This document shows positions 42,798 to 51,850 of a stretch of DNA of 64,000 nt, piece by piece; position 1 is the stretch's first letter, and every line of letters begins with the position of its first letter. Made by a program: the position numbers and the translations under genes. The stretch covers positions 1 through 64,000 of the forward strand of contig JBMNMS010000001.1 in NCBI GenBank assembly GCA_050953445.1. The letters are read 5' to 3'. Under the pieces are notes generated by a model. The model was not told where the DNA came from, did no database searches, and was given only the letters and a program-made list of their open reading frames with translations. This DNA comes from JBMNMS01 sp050953445 (GTDB lineage Bacteria; Bacillota; Clostridia; Peptostreptococcales; Anaerovoracaceae).

Positions 42798-43592
42798 TCA
42801 TCCCTTCCTCAACAGCCAGGAAAGGCCTTTTTTTTCCTTAGTTTTCTCCTTCTCTCCCCACATATAATCATAGACCTTTCCATGTTCAATATCATCGACT
42901 TGCTGTCGGTTAACCTGTCTTTCCTGGTCTTTAAAAAAGGCCGACATTTCAGAAAGACCCATCGCATTTTCCGATAATTCCCTTCGCAATCCGTTGGAAC
43001 AGACCATCCAGCTGCTATCGCTATGTTTGTCCTCCAGGTGTTTCAAAAGCTCTACCATGCGACCCCTAATACCTTCCCCTTGAAACTCAAATCTGCAAAA
43101 AGCTAATTTAACCTGCCCGGTTTTCTTGTTTACAAAAATGGTTCGAGGGTTTAGAGAGAAAAGGTCCAATGGTAAAAGCCATGATTCTGCCTCCAAAAGA
43201 CCTTTGGTCAACAGGGTTAGAATCCTCACAACCTCCCCCGAAAACTCACTTGGTACCCCCTTCCACCTGTTCAGATACTCATCTAAGGGCAGGTAATTGC
43301 TCAGACTATAATAGACAATGGTTTCACTTCCTTTACGCAAGAAAGCCATAGGTAAAAGGCTTTCGCAAAAATTACCCTCCAACACTTTCATGGAATGATC
43401 AGAAATGTTCCAATCCTGATTCAAGGCAAGCCTTAATTCTCCCCCCACATCCATAAAATCCTTTCCCATCTTAAAGGACATGATATCTTCCTTAACCGCA
43501 TCCCCTTCCTCCCTCTCATAGAGGTGCCCCTCAGGTTTATTAAAAGGCTGGGCCGGCAAGATTTCTGTACCTCCGTCAAAAAAATCCCTCAT
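42798..43592 (-). CDS. DUF6382-like protein at the end of the Tad operon
   Basis: Protein of 264 residues, no membrane segment. The middle (ISDHSMKVLEGNFCESLLPMAFLRKGSETIVYYSLSNYLPLDEYL, then LLEAESWLLPLDLFSLNPRTIFVNKKTGQVKLAFCRFE) resembles the DUF6382 kinase-like N-domain that usually precedes an FHA domain in Clostridia. Here no FHA domain follows; the C-terminus is a charged tail. It may act in regulation or assembly of the pilus. GGAAGGAG precedes the ATG. It is the last gene of the operon. Confidence 0.6.
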   Translation of the reverse strand: MRDFFDGGTEILPAQPFNKPEGHLYEREEGDAVKEDIMSFKMGKDFMDVGGELRLALNQDWNISDHSMKVLEGNFCESLLPMAFLRKGSETIVYYSLSNYLPLDEYLNRWKGVPSEFSGEVVRILTLLTKGLLEAESWLLPLDLFSLNPRTIFVNKKTGQVKLAFCRFEFQGEGIRGRMVELLKHLEDKHSDSSWMVCSNGLRRELSENAMGLSEMSAFFKDQERQVNRQQVDDIEHGKVYDYMWGEKEKTKEKKGLSWLLRKG

Positions 43593-43610
43593 AATATGCT
43601 CCTTCCTTTA

Positions 43611-44420
43611 TCATCTGCAAAGCGCACAGGGCATATACCCCCGGGCTTCCGCTTTTGTCCTGCTAATCACCAAAACATATTTATCCACAGTTGGACAATT
43701 GCCTTTATGATATACCCTTCCATCAGTGGTAAAACAATAAACTATACTGCCAAATGTCAAATCATCCGATCCGCAAATCTTACAGGAATCATAGCTTCGC
43801 ATAAGACTTTTAGTCAGCACTACCTCTACGGGATAGACGCTGACCATTCTACATTCCCTGCTATGATAGCGTTTCCCGTACCGGGGGAATATTACTACCG
43901 TCTCCCCGTCATCCCCACAGGCAATTTCCTCGTACGACATGGGATCATTTTCGATTGAAGTTCCCACATATCCGCGGAAAACCAAAAAGTCTGCAAGGCT
44001 CGGATCTCCATAAAACAATAGGGGGAAGGGTATATTATAGGTATAGGCAAACTCACCTGAAATCAAGCCTTCAATCCGGTTGTCAGCATATAAATATCTG
44101 AACTTGCGAAGATTTAAATCCGTCGGTTCCTGTACACCATCCCCTAAGCACCCGTGCTTCACCCCCGCATTAAGATATGCTTTAGCGGCAATCCCGCCTG
44201 CTACCCGGCCATTAAGTTCCCCAAGAATCAGATTTTTGTTGGAAACATATGCAGATATAGCCACTTGAGATGCTGCGTCAACATAGAAATTCATAACCCT
44301 TTCTTTTACCGCCATCATTGGAATTAAGCAACCCAGAGTTAAAACACCTATTATAAAGATAGGGAGTACAATGGTGGCCTCAACGATCAAAAATCCTTTT
44401 TTATTTCTCCTTTTTGCCAT
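43611..44420 (-). CDS. TadE-like pseudopilin with twin zinc-ribbon-like tail
   Basis: Protein of 269 residues. The N-terminus KKGFLIVEATIVLPIFIIGVLTLGCLIP is a TadE-like pseudopilin signal and membrane helix. The last 95 residues hold two copies of a motif H-x4-C...C-x2-C: RYHSRECRMV with SCKICG, and VYHKGNCPTV with ARGYMPCALC. The second closely matches the 'YHxxxC...GYxPCxxC' zinc-binding motif seen at ends of secreted nucleases. The start is ATG 44420 or 44423; it overlaps the preceding DUF5702 gene. Confidence 0.75.
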   Translation of the reverse strand: MAKRRNKKGFLIVEATIVLPIFIIGVLTLGCLIPMMAVKERVMNFYVDAASQVAISAYVSNKNLILGELNGRVAGGIAAKAYLNAGVKHGCLGDGVQEPTDLNLRKFRYLYADNRIEGLISGEFAYTYNIPFPLLFYGDPSLADFLVFRGYVGTSIENDPMSYEEIACGDDGETVVIFPRYGKRYHSRECRMVSVYPVEVVLTKSLMRSYDSCKICGSDDLTFGSIVYCFTTDGRVYHKGNCPTVDKYVLVISRTKAEARGYMPCALCR

Positions 44421-45783
44421 CATCTCCACCGCCCCCCGGAAAATAATTGCACGATGTTTCAATCATTCCCCTTCTTCCACTTAAAAATCCGGCAAAGCTT
44501 TTCTTTCTTCCCATGAAAACAGAGGCATCAAAGCCTGTGAAACATCTGGTTATTAAAAAATCCCCATCATATCTTCCCTTCATATTAAGCTGAATTAAAT
44601 CCATAGTCCGGATCAACTTGGTATTCCTATCCTGAAAGAACAGCAACAGAAGGAGATAATCCCCGTATTCCATTCCCTTGTCACTTTCAGGCTCCAGGGA
44701 ACCTGTCCACATAATGTTCTTCACCGCCGATTCCAAATCAATCATCCAATCCTCTTCCGTCTTGTAAAGGGGTACCCTTCCTCCTCTTTCCAGGCGAGCC
44801 ATATCATTTGCCCCCTCCGCCGCTGCCCATGCCGTCGCCAATGCGGCCTGGGTTACTACTGCCTCCGGCCCTGGAGTGAGCATTGTTGCCATATCGATAA
44901 CCGCCTGACGCTTTGTTGAATTCGAATAGATATGAGTTAGATTTATTCCACTGCGCAACGTTATCAGTGATAGTTTAACCGATTTCCTGTTGGAATCATC
45001 GCTCAATCGCCCGCTCAGTATGTATTCTATCTCACCCTTAAAAAAAGTATCCTTCCACAACCCGCCTTCATCATATGTATGACGAAATTTCTTTAAAATA
45101 TATAAATTGGTATAGAGATTGCTTTTAGATCTAAAAAGAAGGGAAGACAATTCAGGAATGCTATCTATTTCCGGCAGCAATCTATTCCCTACGCCATGAA
45201 TTCTGGAAGGAAGCTCCTCTATTATTCTCGTGTTCTCCAGCCTTATATCCCCGGGACTTATTGTCTTCCCTTCTCCTTTTCCGGACCTTTTGATTACCCC
45301 TGAGGATCCCTCCAAAAAATCGATACCGTTTCTTATCAAGGATTCAGATACACGCAATCTCATGTATTCATTGATCTGTTCCTCCAAAACATCCGGGTTG
45401 CTTAGAAAGTTGTTGGAAAAGTCCACAGTCAACCTGTCCAATTCCAGTTGAAGAGGATCCATATATCCCCGGTTAGCTTTGAGATTACAATTTATATACC
45501 ACTCCATCCTTTCCTCTACATCACTCCTGTCAAGGGAACAGCCTAACAATCCATAATCCCTGTTCAGCTCAATGGCAAATTCAGACATTACGGAATTACA
45601 TGCCATGCTAACCAATCCATCGCAATAGCTATGTGAAGCCTTCCTTGCCCCACCCTCCACTATGATCCCAAGGGCTGTTATTACACTAACTATGATCAAT
45701 GCCAGGAATACGGAGATGGATCCCCTCTTTCCGGAAAGTGCATCATTCCCCTTCTTGAAGTTTTTCGTCCAGGAAATCCGCAT
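44401..45783 (-). CDS. DUF5702 protein of the Tad cluster
   Basis: Protein of 460 residues with an N-terminal basic stretch and one membrane helix (GSISVFLALIIVSVITALGIIVEGG), followed by a large extracytoplasmic helical domain (CNSVMSEFAIELNRDYGLLGCS). DUF5702 proteins occur in Clostridial Tad loci and are probably surface components like TadG, though the role is not known. It overlaps the small TadE-like gene upstream. Confidence 0.8.
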   Translation of the reverse strand: MRISWTKNFKKGNDALSGKRGSISVFLALIIVSVITALGIIVEGGARKASHSYCDGLVSMACNSVMSEFAIELNRDYGLLGCSLDRSDVEERMEWYINCNLKANRGYMDPLQLELDRLTVDFSNNFLSNPDVLEEQINEYMRLRVSESLIRNGIDFLEGSSGVIKRSGKGEGKTISPGDIRLENTRIIEELPSRIHGVGNRLLPEIDSIPELSSLLFRSKSNLYTNLYILKKFRHTYDEGGLWKDTFFKGEIEYILSGRLSDDSNRKSVKLSLITLRSGINLTHIYSNSTKRQAVIDMATMLTPGPEAVVTQAALATAWAAAEGANDMARLERGGRVPLYKTEEDWMIDLESAVKNIMWTGSLEPESDKGMEYGDYLLLLLFFQDRNTKLIRTMDLIQLNMKGRYDGDFLITRCFTGFDASVFMGRKKSFAGFLSGRRGMIETSCNYFPGGGGDDGKKEK

Positions 45784-45964
45784 TAACTATAAACCTTCCC
45801 CCTCTGACAGGGGTTTCCTTTCTGATTTCCATATGCTCGGATGTTTGTGCATCCAATCTGTCATACAGGCTAATGGCTAAAACTATCATTGAAACAACTA
45901 TCAGAATTACCGTAGGCAACACAATTGCACCATCGATGAATAAGAATCCTCTTTTGTTATTCAC
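45743..45964 (-). CDS. Small TadE-like pseudopilin
   Basis: Protein of 73 residues with the pseudopilin-like start MNNKRGFLFIDGAIVLPTVILIVVSMIVLAISLY, then a short polar C-terminus. TadE-like minor pilins help assemble Flp pili. It overlaps the DUF5702 gene by 41 bases and starts one base after the Flp gene stop, so all are in one operon. Confidence 0.75.
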   Translation of the reverse strand: MNNKRGFLFIDGAIVLPTVILIVVSMIVLAISLYDRLDAQTSEHMEIRKETPVRGGRFIVNADFLDEKLQEGE

Positions 45965-46108
45965 TCAAAACCCGCTCCCCGCCAGACTGTCAAAGGTCGC
46001 TGTTACAAACGCACCTATCCTTGTTCGAAATATTACCCCCAAACCCACGGCAATAGCTATCAAAATGGCCACCTGAACCAATTCCATACCTTTTTTGTTG
46101 TTTTTCAT
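45965..46108 (-). CDS. flp: Flp-type pilin subunit
   Basis: Protein of 47 residues: basic leader MKNNKKGMELVQVAILIAIAVGLGVIFRTRIG with the G-M-E processing context (cleavage probably after Gly, mature start with Glu at +5-like position) and a single hydrophobic helix. Flp pilins of Tad systems are this small. The ATG at 46108 is set by GGAGG at 46117-46121, eight bases upstream; a much longer frame from 46255 overlaps tadC and is not used. Confidence 0.78.
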   Translation of the reverse strand: MKNNKKGMELVQVAILIAIAVGLGVIFRTRIGAFVTATFDSLAGSGF

Positions 46109-46125
46109 AAAAACCACCTCCATAA

Positions 46126-47502
46126 TCAAACATCTATCAGCACCGGGCTGATTGTTATCAATACTATTGTGAGAAGAAGTATCGATAATGGTAATATTAG
46201 CTTTGTTTCCGCCATCCTTCCTTTTCTTTCCGCATCTTTTTTGCGACCCTGCCAAATCAGATATCTTTCATCCTCCAACTTTTTTGAAAGAGGCGTTCCC
46301 TTCTCGATCGAATCCGTCAGTAGTGCCGAGAACCTCATCAACTGTCTCACCCTGCTTTTCCTTGCCATCAGCGATAATTCCGCAGTCAGGGAAGCATTGG
46401 TATCCCTTGCCCTTTTCACAGCCTCCCCCAACGCCTCATAAAGAGGACTTATGGTGTGGATATTTATCCGCTTTTGCTCTTCGTAGTCCCATACCATCTT
46501 TCTAATCGCCCCCTCTGCCACCAAACCTGCCGACAGGAGCAGTATTAACCTGCCAATGAATTCGGGAAATTCCTTTTCCATATCCTGACGCTCCCTACGA
46601 ATCTGACGATTTATCTTGTAATATCTGTCCTTGTATATCAGAAAAAACAGTAAAGGCAGCAAGAAAATCGATATGGGGAATTTCCCTCCCTCATCCCTCA
46701 CCCAGCTTACCCTGGCCCCGGACGGAAGTCGTTGGGGTAAAACCATTTTCCCCTCCACAGATCCTTTTTGCTGTAGCTCCCCTATCACCCCTCTTATTTC
46801 CTTGACTAGGGCTCCCCTGTATGAATCCTCCTTTTCCGGCAATTGAATACGCACCGGGATCCCTGCTTCCTCCCTTAGATTTTTAAAGGTTATAAATACG
46901 GTAAGCATGATTTCCTCACCGTCCCCGGCTTTTAACAGATTTAACTGCCCTCTTTCGTCGATCAAGTCCGGGTTGCCACTATGCCATTCCAACTGAATAT
47001 CTCCATCCACAACGGGTAGCTCCAGATCCTCTGATATGGAGTTCAAGTCCTTATTCCTACCTAAAATTTTCTGCGGCAACTGGTCAATATACTGCAAAAT
47101 ATAAAGTTCAGCCTCTTCTTCCGTTAATTCCCTTGATGGGATTTTCAGTGCCACCCTCTCCTTTAGCTTGATGTCCCTGTGATGCAAATGTATCTTAAAC
47201 CGTTCTTCCCTTGCCGCCTCACCATAATCAGGGCGCTGGATCCACATTGTTGGAGGCTCTTTTTTAATGGCCGCCGATAAGGCTCCCCATGATTGAAAGA
47301 TTATCAAGGGAAGTGAAATAAGCAAGACGATAAAATACAGCCCCCCCATCCTCTGCCTTTCACGAAGGGCCTTTTCCCGCCATTCCCTTTCCCCATACCT
47401 GCTTCTGTACTTTCCCTCCAGAACCTCCCTATGTCCACAAAGAAATTCCGGTAAAACTCTTTCCATCAATCCGCCTATTTTATAGAAAACTGACTTTATC
47501 AT
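46126..47502 (-). CDS. tadC: TadC-like inner-membrane platform with Ig-like insert
   Basis: Protein of 458 residues. It has an N-terminal membrane helix (FIVLLISLPLIIFQSW), an extracytoplasmic region including ISEDLELPVVDGDIQLEWHSGNPDLIDERGQL (about 150-230) that looks like an atrophied bacterial Ig fold, then a type II secretion F domain (FPEFIGRLILLLSAGLVAEGAIRKM, RVRQLMRFSALLTDSIEKGTPL) and a last helix. The Ig-like insert is not typical of TadC. It overlaps the tadB stop by four bases (ATGA). Confidence 0.85.
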   Translation of the reverse strand: MIKSVFYKIGGLMERVLPEFLCGHREVLEGKYRSRYGEREWREKALRERQRMGGLYFIVLLISLPLIIFQSWGALSAAIKKEPPTMWIQRPDYGEAAREERFKIHLHHRDIKLKERVALKIPSRELTEEEAELYILQYIDQLPQKILGRNKDLNSISEDLELPVVDGDIQLEWHSGNPDLIDERGQLNLLKAGDGEEIMLTVFITFKNLREEAGIPVRIQLPEKEDSYRGALVKEIRGVIGELQQKGSVEGKMVLPQRLPSGARVSWVRDEGGKFPISIFLLPLLFFLIYKDRYYKINRQIRRERQDMEKEFPEFIGRLILLLSAGLVAEGAIRKMVWDYEEQKRINIHTISPLYEALGEAVKRARDTNASLTAELSLMARKSRVRQLMRFSALLTDSIEKGTPLSKKLEDERYLIWQGRKKDAERKGRMAETKLILPLSILLLTIVLITISPVLIDV

Positions 47503-48242
47503 AACTCCACCTTTGTAAGCTTAGATGATATGATTATGGCGAACACCATCCCTAAAAGAGCCACAGTCATTATCACCCTTCCTTGAATGCTGTGATACAT
47601 CACATCTAAATATCCGGGTGATATTAATTTAAGAATAACTATTAACATTAATGGCAAAAGAATTAAGATTCTAACCTCCATTTTTTTTTGGGCTGTAATG
47701 GTATGTATCTCCCTTTTCACATCTATCTTATCCATCAACACCTCAGATGCCTTGTTTATTGCCTCTTCCAACCCACTTCCCGTCCGCCTGCAAATGGAAT
47801 ATACCTGACTGAAATCCCTTATATCCTCCAGGCCGCTTCTCATTCCCAGATCTCTAAGTAACACTTCATCCGACTCCCTAACCTCCCTGATACTAAAGCT
47901 AATATGCCTTAGCTCTTTAAGTATTAATGCGTTTTCGTCATAAATTAAAGCCATGCTATTTTCCGCTTCCATCAGGGCTTGAGCCATCTGATGTCCGGCA
48001 GCAACAGATGCGGATAGGGAGTAAAGCAAATCCCGAAACTGATAGGATAGTTCCCTCTTTCTTGATTCCACCAGATATTCTTCATAGAGTTTTTTTGCAA
48101 GAAATCCAGGTAGTGTCAACAGAAATCCGGCAACTGTGCTTTCATAAAATAGATTTCCCAATATCATGGCCCCCGAAAACCAAAGGGAATAAAAGGTTAT
48201 CTTCTCCTTGGTGTTCAAAGAATATTCATCATAGTCCGTCAT
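47499..48242 (-). CDS. tadB: TadB-like type II secretion F protein
   Basis: Protein of 247 residues with two N-terminal membrane segments (WFSGAMILGNLFYESTVAGFLLTLPGF), a cytoplasmic helical bundle (QFRDLLYSLSASVAAGHQMAQALMEAE, GLEEAINKASEVL) and C-terminal helices. It forms the membrane platform with TadC for pilus assembly. Start overlaps the tadA stop. Confidence 0.86.
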   Translation of the reverse strand: MTDYDEYSLNTKEKITFYSLWFSGAMILGNLFYESTVAGFLLTLPGFLAKKLYEEYLVESRKRELSYQFRDLLYSLSASVAAGHQMAQALMEAENSMALIYDENALILKELRHISFSIREVRESDEVLLRDLGMRSGLEDIRDFSQVYSICRRTGSGLEEAINKASEVLMDKIDVKREIHTITAQKKMEVRILILLPLMLIVILKLISPGYLDVMYHSIQGRVIMTVALLGMVFAIIISSKLTKVEL

Positions 48243-49467
48243 CCAGCACCACTCCTTTAAGCTCTAATTTAATTCGGTTTTGAAGGGATTTTCCGGTCCG
48301 ATGAAGGCCTTTTTCTTTGCCATATGAGAAGATTGTATTCAAGCCGATTTTGCCATCTTCACATCCCAATACTTCCACGATCTCCAACACCTTCCTGCTT
48401 TTATCAGGCATTCTTCCCATATGAACAATAATATCTAGGGCCTCAGCGATTTGATTCCTGACCGATTCCAAAGGGAAATCCGAAGCTGCCAGAAACATGG
48501 CCTCTAACCGGTATAGCATTCCTTGTGCCGAGTTTCCATGACCTGTCGATAGGGATCCATCGTGACCTGTGTTCATAGCCTGCACCATATCGTGAACCTC
48601 CCCACCCCTCACCTCTCCGACAATTATTCTATCAGGTCTCATCCTCAGACTTGTCCTGATTAGCTGCCTCATGTTTATCTCCCCCTTCCCCTGTACATTA
48701 GGGCTTTTAGTTTCCATCCTGACAAGATTTTCTACACCATCCAACTGTAATTCTGCCGAGTCTTCTATAACGATTACTCTTTCCTCTCTGGGGATAAATC
48801 CCGACAATACGTTTAAAAAGGTTGTTTTCCCCGATGAAGTCCCTCCGGAAATAAATATGTTCAAGCCACCTTCCACAGCCTTTTTCAAAAATTCCGCTCC
48901 TTCTCTGGTAATAGTATGATTTTCTATAAGCTCCTCCATAGTGATACTCTGCCTGGGAAACCTTCTTATAGTCAGAATAGGGCCCCCCAAAGCCACATTT
49001 TTATAAACCGCATTTATCCTGGATCCATCGTCTAATCTGGCATCTACAATTGGATTGAGTTCATTAATCTCCCTATGAACCTTGCCGGCCAGCCTTCTAA
49101 TCAATTCTTCCAGCTCCTCCGTACTTTGGAAACACCTTTCCCCTCTTAATATCCTTCCTTTTTTCTCTATGAAAATGGATTCAGTACCATTTACCATTAT
49201 TTCACTTACCTCTTCGTCGTCGGCATAAGGTTGTATCAACCCTAATTCCCTTCTGGTTGCATTGAAAATGCCATTCACCAGCATTCTTTTTTCTTCATGG
49301 CCGTATCCCATTATCCCAGGATCCCCCAGAACCACATCCTCAACAATCGATAAAAAATCATCATCCGAAAGCTCGGATTCCATGCAGTTAATTCTATCTC
49401 GGACACTTGTTATCAAGTGCCCTTGAAGCTCATAAAACCTATGCTTTTCTGCGAATTTCCCCGGCAA
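48229..49467 (-). CDS. tadA: TadA/CpaF-type secretion ATPase
   Basis: Hexameric ATPase of about 412 residues powering pilus assembly. Visible are the N-terminal VNGTESIFIEKKGRI, Walker A ISGGTSSGKTTFLN, the Asp box IVIEDSAELQLD, Walker B/His box RPDRIIVGEVRGGEVHDMVQAMNTGHDGSLSTGHGNSA. The start is TTG 49467 with GGGGGTG nine bases upstream, overlapping the tadZ end by 29 bases; an ATG at 49386 is possible but would remove conserved residues. Confidence 0.93.
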   Translation of the reverse strand: MPGKFAEKHRFYELQGHLITSVRDRINCMESELSDDDFLSIVEDVVLGDPGIMGYGHEEKRMLVNGIFNATRRELGLIQPYADDEEVSEIMVNGTESIFIEKKGRILRGERCFQSTEELEELIRRLAGKVHREINELNPIVDARLDDGSRINAVYKNVALGGPILTIRRFPRQSITMEELIENHTITREGAEFLKKAVEGGLNIFISGGTSSGKTTFLNVLSGFIPREERVIVIEDSAELQLDGVENLVRMETKSPNVQGKGEINMRQLIRTSLRMRPDRIIVGEVRGGEVHDMVQAMNTGHDGSLSTGHGNSAQGMLYRLEAMFLAASDFPLESVRNQIAEALDIIVHMGRMPDKSRKVLEIVEVLGCEDGKIGLNTIFSYGKEKGLHRTGKSLQNRIKLELKGVVLDDGL

Positions 49468-50521
49468 GGTTTTTCACCCCCGCTCCAAAGTTTCTATTTA
49501 TACCAATTTCTATTCGATCCTCGCGCAATATGAAGCTCTCTTCATCCATCTCCACAAAATAGTCGCTGGTTATGGCACCATTTTCCTGCCTTTTCCCATT
49601 GGTAACTCGTATAATCTTTTCATCCCAATCCGCATTCGAATAGAAACTCAGATATTCTATCATTTTTCTGTTCTTCCCTCTGGAAAGCATGCCACCATCG
49701 TCTATCAAAAATATTAAATCGCAGCATTCCATAAGATAGAGGGTCTCCTCCGTGCCATCCCCATCTAAATCCATGCAAATATAACGATGTCTTCCATATT
49801 GGGTAAGAGATTGTAAAAACCTGCTCAATTGCTCTTTATTTAAACCCTTCAATTCATTCCATTTTCCCGAAGGAGGTATGGCTTCAACCCCATAATCATC
49901 CCTATATACGAAAGAATCCAGATATGTAGCCATATTCTGCTCCCTATCCGAGAATAGATAGTAAAGATAGTCCCCAAGGGTACGTCCATTGCCCTTACCC
50001 ATATACATTTCTGTGGATTCCATATGCTCTGCCGAAAGATAAAGCACCTCCGTACCCGGAACGGAAGCCAGCTCCCTGGCCGTCCCCATTGCTAAGGCAC
50101 TCTTTCCCACCCCGCCGGAGGCACTACAAAATCCGACCAAACAACAATCATTAAGACCGCTGATCATGCAGCTCTTCCCAGTTATCTGTCCAAAGATGTA
50201 TCGCAATCGGGTAGCTATTTCCGGTACAGGCATGTATTTATAGACCCATCCTCTCTTTTCCCCTTCTTCCGGAAGCTCAGTCAGCCCGATAATTCTATCC
50301 GAATCCCTTTGAAAGTTTATAAATCCTGTTTTTTTAACCTTATCCACCAAGATCAAATCATACCCGTCCTTTCCCAAAGCATCCTCAATAATCTTCTCCT
50401 CCTTATCCCTATCCGCGGGTAAGGCCACTGAAAAATCTCTCTGCATATTGGCAATAGCCTGCCCCAGTGTCTCGTTATACACTTCGTCATCGGTAAAGAT
50501 CAAAAGCTTTATCCGTTCCAA
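49439..50521 (-). CDS. tadZ: TadZ/CpaE-like ATPase
   Basis: Protein of 360 residues. An N-terminal receiver-like domain (IKLLIFTDDEVYNETLGQAI, YDLILVDKVKKTGF) is followed by a MinD/ParA-type P-loop (VGFCSASGGVGKSALAMGTARELA). It probably localises the Tad machine. The start was set at TTG 50521 because AAGGAGG lies eight bases upstream; an ATG at 50545 is before that site. It is the first gene of the operon. Confidence 0.86.
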   Translation of the reverse strand: MERIKLLIFTDDEVYNETLGQAIANMQRDFSVALPADRDKEEKIIEDALGKDGYDLILVDKVKKTGFINFQRDSDRIIGLTELPEEGEKRGWVYKYMPVPEIATRLRYIFGQITGKSCMISGLNDCCLVGFCSASGGVGKSALAMGTARELASVPGTEVLYLSAEHMESTEMYMGKGNGRTLGDYLYYLFSDREQNMATYLDSFVYRDDYGVEAIPPSGKWNELKGLNKEQLSRFLQSLTQYGRHRYICMDLDGDGTEETLYLMECCDLIFLIDDGGMLSRGKNRKMIEYLSFYSNADWDEKIIRVTNGKRQENGAITSDYFVEMDEESFILREDRIEIGINRNFGAGVKNLAGEIRRKA

Positions 50522-50582
50522 GATTGGCACCTCCTTTTTATGCAAAATTTATTGAAACAATGTAAAATAATTACTTTTCTGT

Positions 50583-50611
50583 ATTATAATATGTAACACC
50601 CTGCCATGCAA
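50583..50611 (-). promoter_or_regulatory. Promoter of the Tad operon
   Basis: Minus-strand TTGCAT (50611-50606), 17 bases, TATAAT (50588-50583), about 60 bases before the TTG start. Confidence 0.6.
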
Positions 50612-50644
50612 GCCATGTTTTTCGACAAGTGTTATATTTATCCA

Positions 50645-50670
50645 CAAAAAAATCGGGCATCAAGCCCGAT
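50645..50670 (-). terminator. Terminator after tepA
   Basis: ATCGGGC (50652-50658) and GCCCGAT (50664-50670) form a 7-bp stem, followed on the minus strand by a T run (50651 downward). It ends the tepA transcript before the Tad promoter. Confidence 0.85.
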
Positions 50671-50689
50671 CCCTTAATCCTACAAAGTA

Positions 50690-51502
50690 CTATTCTACGA
50701 TCATTTCTCTCAATTTCTTTAGTGCCTTGTTTAATCCTCCCACCTCATTTATGAGTCCTACCTTTACAGCCTCCTCACCAAATAACAATGTACCTATATC
50801 GTTAGACAGGTTATCGGTGGCATTCATCAACTCCTTTATCTTATCACGACTGGCTCCGGAAGTCCTCACAATAAAGTCTATCACCCTGTCCTGCATCTTC
50901 CTGAAATAATCAAAGGTAGGTTCGGCACCGATTACCATCCCGGTGAGCCTTATGGGATGGATGGTCATTGTTGCGCTTTCCGCAATGAAGGAATAATCCG
51001 CTGCCGTAGCCAGCGGTACCCCTATACTATGTCCTCCCCCCAACACCAGAGAGACTACCGGTTTTGACATGGTAGCCATTAGCTCAGCTATAGCTAATCC
51101 TGCCTCCACATCCCCCCCCATGGTATTCAAAATTACCAGCATCCCTTTTATCTTTTTATTCTCTTCCACTGCTACCAATTGGGGAATTAAATTCTCGTAC
51201 TTCGTGGTTTTATCCTGTGGGGTAAGGAGGGTATGACCTTCAATACTGCCTATTATGGTCAGATATTGAATATCACTGTGAAACCCGAAAGCATCATTAA
51301 AAACTCCAAAGTTATCTATATTTTCCTTGGCACTTTCATCCCTGTTTTCATCCACCCCATGGCTATTACCCTCTTCTTTATCCTGATCACTTTTTTTAAT
51401 CCCGGCCTCATCCAATTTCCAGTTTCGTAAAAATGCAGTACCTCCGGGGCCAAATTCCGCCTTCAGCGCATCCTCTATGGTGCAAGGTTCCTTATTCATC
51501 AT
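50690..51502 (-). CDS. tepA: ClpP-like translocation-enhancing protein
   Basis: Protein of 270 residues. The N-terminal 75 residues are charged and low in conservation. The rest is a ClpP/SppA-like serine protease domain: YLTIIGSIEGHTLLTP, NTMGGDVEAGLAIAELM, the nucleophile Ser in VLGGGHSIGVPLATAAD, the His in MTIHPIRLTG. TepA of Bacillus affects protein secretion; the substrate is unknown. Start 51502 or 51499 follows GGGAG. It reads divergently from ylmC. Confidence 0.86.
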   Translation of the reverse strand: MMNKEPCTIEDALKAEFGPGGTAFLRNWKLDEAGIKKSDQDKEEGNSHGVDENRDESAKENIDNFGVFNDAFGFHSDIQYLTIIGSIEGHTLLTPQDKTTKYENLIPQLVAVEENKKIKGMLVILNTMGGDVEAGLAIAELMATMSKPVVSLVLGGGHSIGVPLATAADYSFIAESATMTIHPIRLTGMVIGAEPTFDYFRKMQDRVIDFIVRTSGASRDKIKELMNATDNLSNDIGTLLFGEEAVKVGLINEVGGLNKALKKLREMIVE

Positions 51503-51603
51503 TATCTTCACTCCCATCTTGCTTTTCCTGTTATTCTTATGTCATTTTTTATTTTGTCCAAAATATAATAAATAATAAACAAAAAATAATCAGGAGGGAA
51601 ATT

Positions 51604-51840
51604 ATGAGATTGTCGGAACTTGGTGATAGGGAAATCATTGATATTACAACTGGTTGTCGCTTTGGAGATTTAGCTGAAGCGGATTTACTTTTTGACGAAA
51701 GGAATGGAAAAATAAAATCCATCCTAATACCATACGGTCGGAGTAGGATGGGTTTTCTAAGCGGCCATGACATTCAAGAAATACCATGGGCCCATATTCG
51801 AAAAATTGGGGAAGATCTTATTATAGTTGAAACCACATGA
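51604..51840 (+). CDS. ylmC: YlmC/YmxH family sporulation protein
   Basis: PRC-barrel-like protein of 78 residues (MRLSELGDREIIDITTGCRFG, ADLLFDERNGKIKSILIP, WAHIRKIGEDLIIVE). Family members occur in spore formers and are expressed in sporulation; exact role unknown. The start at 51604 has CAGGAGGG seven bases upstream; the longer open frame before it overlaps tepA and is not used. It is convergent with the CBS transporter gene, separated by ten bases. Confidence 0.88.
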   Translation: MRLSELGDREIIDITTGCRFGDLAEADLLFDERNGKIKSILIPYGRSRMGFLSGHDIQEIPWAHIRKIGEDLIIVETT

Positions 51841-51850
51841 ATAAACACCA

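Noticed and set aside
43524..43958. Plus-strand open frame of 144 codons opposite the Tad genes
   Set aside because: It is antisense to two well-supported genes and its product has no family features.
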